Below, one piece after another: positions 59,236 through 64,000 of a stretch of 64,000 nt of DNA (position 1 is the stretch's first letter; every line of letters begins with the position of its first letter). A model generated the notes under the pieces. The model had not been told where the DNA came from. It did not search any database and saw nothing but the letters and a program-made list of their open reading frames with translations. The position numbers and the translations under genes were made by a program. The stretch comes from Ilex aquifolium. Taxonomy: Eukaryota; Streptophyta; Magnoliopsida; Aquifoliales; Aquifoliaceae. The stretch is taken from assembly GCA_951799425.1 (NCBI GenBank), contig OX637391.1, positions 23,732,551 to 23,796,550 of the forward strand. The letters are read 5' to 3'.

Positions 59236-61167
59236 TGACTTGATCCGAAATGTGTAAACCCAAGTGCAGGCGGTCAAGCTGTAGTAATAATCCGGTTTGA
59301 GTCCGGAGTCGAATCCACAAGGAACTCTTGTTGGTGTTTTGAGATAAGCAGTGGTGGAGACCTATTGATTGTAACCCTTGAGATTTGAAGTTGTGTGAGG
59401 TGTGAGATTTCCTGGACAGAATATAAGATTTTTTCCAAGAGAATTTTTTAAACAAAATATGAGATCAGCTCTAATGTAAAAGAGTTACTCTTTAGTTCAA
59501 GAATCTGGAAATGTAGTCAATTATCCAGTTTGTTATACTTGTGCTTGATAACTCAATTAACCCCCGTGTCAACAGCGGGTTAATCGGAAGATAAAAGTGG
59601 ATTATGAGAATTAAGAAAATGATTCCGATGTCTTTCTAGAAGTTTACAAGAATTATCTGTGCCGAGACTTAACCCGTCTACAAACAAGCACGTGTTTCTA
59701 CAAGACATCCAATCATGACATTAATGTCCAATTTCCATTCTTTAATTTAAGCACAATAATGGTGAAGATTGAAGGGTAGTCATGAAGATCTAGCCGGGGT
59801 ACTTGCCTTGAACCAACGAGTCTTTCTATGCAAGAGTTATCTATGTCATAGAAAGAACTCCTGGTTATACAAAGTACCTTAACTTTGCTAGATGCAATCA
59901 ATCATTCAATAAGCATGGGAAATATAAAGCATTAAGCATAATCGAAATTGCACAAATATAATTTCCGGATAATTTGTACATGCCCTTCTCCTCTTATTAA
60001 AGAGTGAATGAGAAACTACTCACTCTTCATGGCTTTGGTAAAGCTAGAAAAGTGAGTGATGCTCATTCCTTCAAGTAGATGGTTCACAAAACAAAGCACA
60101 ATAAACAAGGAGCCGATCTTCAACAAAGAATGAGTGAATCACGTTCCACCCTTCACGGCTTTGGCGAAGCTCTAGAAAAGTGGAAGAGTTTCACTCCTCT
60201 AAGGGAAGAAAGAAGCTCAAGCAATGGAACAAATTAAAAGTAGAAGAAAGGTAGTCACTTTTGGAGGGTGATCCACAACCAAAGGTAAGCTATCTCCTTC
60301 TATGCATGTAATTGGAAGCATAAGCATAAAACTAATCTTACAACAAGCTAAGAGATGTTGGACAAATGCCAAACCAATCTCTTAGAACAACTACTTCTTC
60401 ATACAAGGAAATATAAGATTACTCTACAATAATATGAGTGGGAGTCTAAGCCTCCATCAAGCACTCTACTAAGTCTCCCCTTGCTCTCCAACAATGGGAG
60501 TATTTATAGGCAAGAGGAGGAGACAAGAGGGGGGTGAAGGAATAGTGTATGCCGCCCAAGTCCAAGTGAAAAGCCAACTACTCTGCAGCCAGTCTGTGGA
60601 GAACGTTCGAACGTGAGTTGGCGTTCGAACGTTTTTTCTGTTTTTGCTTTATGGGCGTTCGAACGTGGTATGGCATTCGAACGTTTCTTCTGTCTTTGCT
60701 TTATGGGCGTTCGAACGCCAGATGTGGTCTGACCTTCTCACTCAAGTGGCTTATGGTCTTCTGTGGAAACCTATTTCCACACTTCATGCTCATCTTGGCG
60801 CTTTGCACTCATCATTCTGGTCCTCAATCAATTCAAGTGGACGTTCGAACGTGAGTTGGCGTTCGAGCGTGGTACTCAAGTACCTCAGGGTCTTTCTTTC
60901 TTGACTGCAACACGCCATGTCTCAGCAGTCTGGCCTTCTCATAAATCAAGTGGACGTTCGAACGTGAGTTGGCTTTCGAACATTCTTGCTTTGCTCCAAG
61001 CTTCTCCAATTTTGTTCCCTAATGTGCTGGTGTTACACTCAAGTGTGATACTTGTTGTTCTTAATTCCTTGTTCATTTTAGGACCTGAAATGTCATCACT
61101 TAAACTCCATCAAAGTACAATTAGTCTAAAAAAGGCATGGTAAAATGCTAATTTTAAGTACTAATCA
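59236..61167 (-). repeat. Solo LTR, Athila/Tat-type, reverse
   Basis: 1932 bp. On the forward strand it runs TGACTTGATCC to ACTAATCA. It is flanked by GTTCT (59231-59235) and ATTCT (61168-61172), a duplication with one mismatch, inside D's RT. Read in reverse it ends with CTTGTGGATTCGACTCCGGACTC and a TTGACCGCC..CACTTGGGTTTACAC block, the usual end of Athila/Tat LTRs. A reverse TATA box is at 60501-60508 and a cluster of GTTCGAAC palindromes at 60602-60975 lies upstream of it. No interior is present. Confidence 0.88.
60602..60975 (-). promoter_or_regulatory. U3 palindrome cluster (GTTCGAAC type) in Athila-type LTR
   Basis: Nine or more GTTCGAAC(G)-like cores in three pairs, several reading GTTCGAACGTGAGTTGGCG on the forward strand. 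The cluster lies upstream (element sense) of the TATA box at 60501-60508. The same module, including the GTGAG spacer, occurs in the unrelated solo LTR at 7697-7857. Confidence 0.65.
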
Positions 61168-62000
61168 ATTCTTATGGATGATTTTTCTGTATATGGTGAT
61201 TCATTTGAATTGTGTTTAGAAAATCTTGAAAAAGTCCTTACTCAGTGTGAGGAAACAAATCTTGTTTTGAATTGGAAAAAAGTGTCATTTCATGGTCACA
61301 CATGGCATTGTTCTAGGACATGTAGTTTCAATAGAGGGAATTGAAGTTGACAAATCAAAGATTAATTTAATAGCCAATGTCCCTCCACCTAAGACTGTAA
61401 AAGATGTTCGATCTTTTCTAGGTCATGCAGGATTCTATAGGAGATTCATTAAAGATTTTAGTTTGATTTTCAGACCTATGTGTAATCTTCTATGTTAGGA
61501 TGTACCATTTGATTGGAATGATGCATGTCAATCAGCATTTGATGAACTCAAAAGCATGCTTATTTCTGCACCAATTATGCAACCTCCTAATTGGTATTTA
61601 CCTTTTGAATTAATGTGTGATTCTAGTGATTATGCAATAGGAGTTGTCTTAGGTCAAAGAAAAGATAAAAGACCCTATGTGATTTACTATGCAAACAAAA
61701 CTCTGAATGATGCACAGATGAATTATTCTACTACAGAAAAAAAAAAATTTACTTGTTATAGTATTTGCTTTAGATAAATTTCAATCATATTTATTTGAAT
61801 CCTCAATTATTGTGTTTACTGATCATGCAGCCTTGAAATATCTGTTTACTAAGAAGGATGCTAAATCACGTCTCCTACGATGGATACTACTGCGTCAAGA
61901 ATTTGATCTTATAAGCAAAGACAAGAAAGGAGTTAAAAATGTGATAGCTAATCATCTATCAAGGCTGAATTATGATACAAAAGAAGAGTTAATACCAATC
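61168..62000 (+). pseudogene. Element D reverse transcriptase end and RNase H
   Basis: LMDDFSVYGDSFELCLENLE follows directly after the solo LTR. Then come VLGHVVSIEGIEVDKSKI, RSFLGHAGFYRRFIKDF, LMCDSSDYAIGVVLGQR and [14 protein letters not shown], matching C. It is eroded. Confidence 0.88.
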
Positions 62001-63325
62001 AAAGAATTTTTTCCTGATTAGCAATTGTTTGTAGTAACAGAAGTATCATGGTATGCAGATATAGCCAATTATTTAGTCACATGTACTATTCATTTTCATT
62101 ATACTTGAACTGATAAGTTGAAATTCTTAAAAGAGGTACGCAATTTCTTTTGGGAAGATCCCCATGTGTTTAAATATTACAAAGATCATAAAATAAGGCG
62201 TTGTGTACCCAATAATGAAATCGGGCAGGTCATTTCATTTTGTCATTCTGAAGCTTGTGGAGGACATTTTTCTTCAAAGAAAACCGTTGCTAAAAATTTA
62301 TAATATGGATTTTATTGGCCCACTCTTTTCAAAGAGGTACATGTTTTTTGTCTAAATTGTGATAGATGTCAAAGAATAGGAAATATTTCAAAAAGAAACA
62401 TGATGCCTTTGAATCCTATTTTGATTATTGAAATTTTTTATTGTTGGTGTATCGATTTTACGGGACCATTTCGCCCATTCTTTGGACATCTGTACATTTT
62501 GGTTGCCGTTGATTATGTTTACAAATGGGTGGAGGCTATTCTTTGTCGAAATAATGATCACCGCACAGTGATCAGATTTCTAAAAGAAAATATTTTGTCT
62601 TGATTTGGAATTTCTCAAGCCATTATAAGTGATGGGGGTACACATTTTTGCAATAAATATTTTGAAAATTTAATGAGAAAATATTTAATTTCACATAAAG
62701 TATCAGCCCCTTATCATCCCCAAACAAGTGGACAAGTTGAATTGGCCAATAGGGAGATAAAATATACTTTGGAGAAAACAGTCCATCCATATCACAAATA
62801 TTGGTCTTTAAGACTGACTGAAGCGTTTTGGGGCCTACCAAACTGCATACAAAACTATTTTGGGAATGTCTCCTTATCGGTTGGTTATGTTAAACCATGT
62901 CACTTGCATAAGGAATTGGAACATCGAGCATACTGGGCAATCAAAATGATGAATTTTGATATTGACAAAGCAAGTTTATCCGGTAAACTTCAGATTAATG
63001 AATTAGAAGACTGAGAAATGAAGCATATGAAAAGTCTAGAATGAAAATTTTTCATGATAAAAATATTGTGCGGAAGTCCTTTGTACCCTCTCAAAAAGTC
63101 ATGTTATACAATTCAAGGCTCTCCCTATTTTCGAAAAAGGTAAGATCAAGATGTACAGGCCCATACATTGTTAAACAAGTTTTTGAACATGGGGCAATTG
63201 AAATTGAGAATCCATTAATAGAAAATATTTTCAAAGTAAATGGTCAAAGACTTAAGTCATATCATGATGGATTTGTTCAAAATGAAGATTTCTTTCAGTT
63301 AATGGAACCGGAATATGTGCCTTGA
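62001..63325 (+). pseudogene. Element D integrase region
   Basis: HSEACGGHF and [14 protein letters not shown] form the zinc module near 62240-62390. The core shows FDHLYI-like, VDYVYKWVEAILCRNNDH, ISDGGTHFCNKYFENLM and [20 protein letters not shown]. The tail reads [24 protein letters not shown] and IENPLIENIFKVNGQRLKSY. It is homologous to C's integrase and eroded. Confidence 0.88.
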
Positions 63326-63597
63326 GAAGTTATTATGAATGTTTGATTGTAAATAGTAGTACTAACTGTTTATTGTTTGTTTTACAGATTAGGGTTTTGC
63401 ACTATGGATATGGATTGGTCTCGTCTCCAGATATTTTTAGCAGTTGTCTATAATTTTACTTCATAATGTTATACATTGAGGACAATGTTAAATTTAGGTT
63501 GAGGGAGGGAATAATTCATATTCGTCTTCGTGATCAGCAGAAGTTAAAGAATCAGATAGTGAGTCTTTTCAAAATTATTTAAAAAAAAATTCAAAAA
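63326..63597 (+). other. Post-integrase spacer of element D
   Basis: It contains ATACATTGAGGACAATGTTAAATTTAGG (about 63472-63499, shown here as the ATTGAGGACAATG block plus GGTTGAGGGAGGG), the Athila/Tat post-integrase signature. No frame was recognised. Confidence 0.6.
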
Positions 63598-63996
63598 ATG
63601 GATGGAAAAATTTTTTGGTTTAGTTTTGGTATGTTACAAATTTTTCTGAGAGATATACATTCTTTGTTCATAGCAAAAGCAAAGGTTGTAAGAAAATTAG
63701 AAATTTTTGGTTGTCAAGTAAAACCTTTATGCGGGAAAAGTTCATTTGTCAAACGTCGACGAGCAAATCGACTCGGTGGTTGTGTAAAGTGCGGTTGATT
63801 AATGCATATGAGAGAACTTAATCAATGTGTCGAACCAATTTTAGGTCGAGCATTAGATCGTCTCGACTGGATTATGTATGAACAAAGTAAGGATTACACT
63901 GAGACGTCATCCTATTCCAGTCCAATGCTCTCAAGATATGTGCAACAGGAAATTAATCAGTTCACAGATTTTCTCAATTTAGAAGATTCTGATTAG
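63598..63996 (+). pseudogene. Small post-integrase frame of element D
   Basis: Homologue of C's 31303-31707. It opens MDGKIFWFSFGMLQIFLRDI. It then shows KPLCGKSSF, RRRANRL, GCVKCG, NQCVEPILGRALDRLDWI and SYSSPMLSRYV. Roughly half the residues match C's frame. It is part of an eroded element. The function is unknown. Confidence 0.7.
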
Positions 63997-64000
63997 AACT

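Larger units (their letters stand above)
11709..64000 (+). mobile_element. Element D: old Athila-like LTR retrotransposon, runs past window end
   Basis: The 5' LTR opens TGATTAACCC at 11709 inside H's integrase, with GGGAG just before it as the likely duplication, whose partner is outside the window. The LTR is split by element C and ends at 53592. Gag, protease, reverse transcriptase, RNase H, integrase and a post-integrase frame follow to 63996. The 3' LTR is beyond the window. Besides C, it hosts a SINE (53171-53297) and two solo LTRs (55222-57594 and 59236-61167). Coding regions are heavily eroded, with well over twenty breaks, consistent with its place as host of everything younger. Confidence 0.88.

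Noticed and set aside
60618-61143. Overlapping forward frames in the 59236 solo LTR
   Set aside because: They arise from repeated GTTCGAAC palindromes. They are antisense to the LTR and have no recognisable domain.
1-64000. A host gene, defence locus or other non-TE system
   Set aside because: Every stretch with protein-like signal traces to retrotransposon gag, pol or accessory frames. No intron-bearing host gene, RNA gene or gene cluster could be supported.

Overview
The window looks like repeat-dense DNA from a flowering plant, probably a eudicot. Nearly every base belongs to LTR retrotransposons of two Ty3/Gypsy branches: Tekay/Del-like chromoviruses (initiator-Met tRNA primer site, C-terminal chromodomain, LTRs of 2.0-2.6 kb) and Athila-like elements (Asp-tRNA-like primer site, extra open frames after integrase). 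I found no host gene, tRNA, rRNA, CRISPR array or prokaryotic feature. Families are named from motifs read by eye, because no database search was possible.

Layout. Positions 1-7265 are the interior and right LTR of a degraded chromovirus (element A) whose left LTR lies outside the window. Positions 7266-11708 are a reverse-strand Athila/Tat-like remnant (H) holding a solo LTR (7307-9494, duplication GTTCT). H is cut by an old forward Athila-like element, D (11709 to beyond 64000). D carries in its 5' LTR a younger Athila-like element, C (12621-52825, duplication ACCAT). C in turn carries chromovirus B1 in its 5' LTR (13699-22708, reverse, ATATA), a reverse solo LTR in pol (27580-29524, GTTGG), chromovirus B2 in its accessory frame (32420-41270, forward, ATGAC) and an internally shortened chromovirus, G (42201-49254, GTTTG). 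To the right of C, D also holds a SINE (53171-53297, AGTTAATTG) and two reverse solo LTRs (55222-57594, CAAAT; 59236-61167, GTTCT/ATTCT). Nesting is four levels deep, and nearly every boundary is fixed by a target-site duplication.

Relative age. Nesting gives H older than D, D older than C, and C older than B1, B2, G and the pol solo LTR. LTR pairs compared by eye differ by about 0.5% (B1), 0.7% (B2), 1.5% (G, excluding its discordant tail) and 2.5-3% (C). At a grass-type rate of 1.3e-8 per site per year this means about 0.2-0.3 million years for B1 and B2 and about 1 million for C. A slower woody-plant rate would make all of them older.

Most unusual signals. (1) A 93-bp frame in the U5 part of six chromovirus LTR variants keeps its length, stop and acidic residues while differing mainly at third codon positions. 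(2) CpG-centred palindromes sit just upstream of the TATA box in several LTR families, and one palindrome module is shared by a chromovirus-type and an Athila-type LTR. (3) The two LTRs of G agree over most of their length but carry different U5 tails. (4) Element C has a U3-like palindrome plus TATA box inside it, ahead of its accessory frame. (5) A small post-integrase frame with possible metal-binding residues is conserved between C and D.
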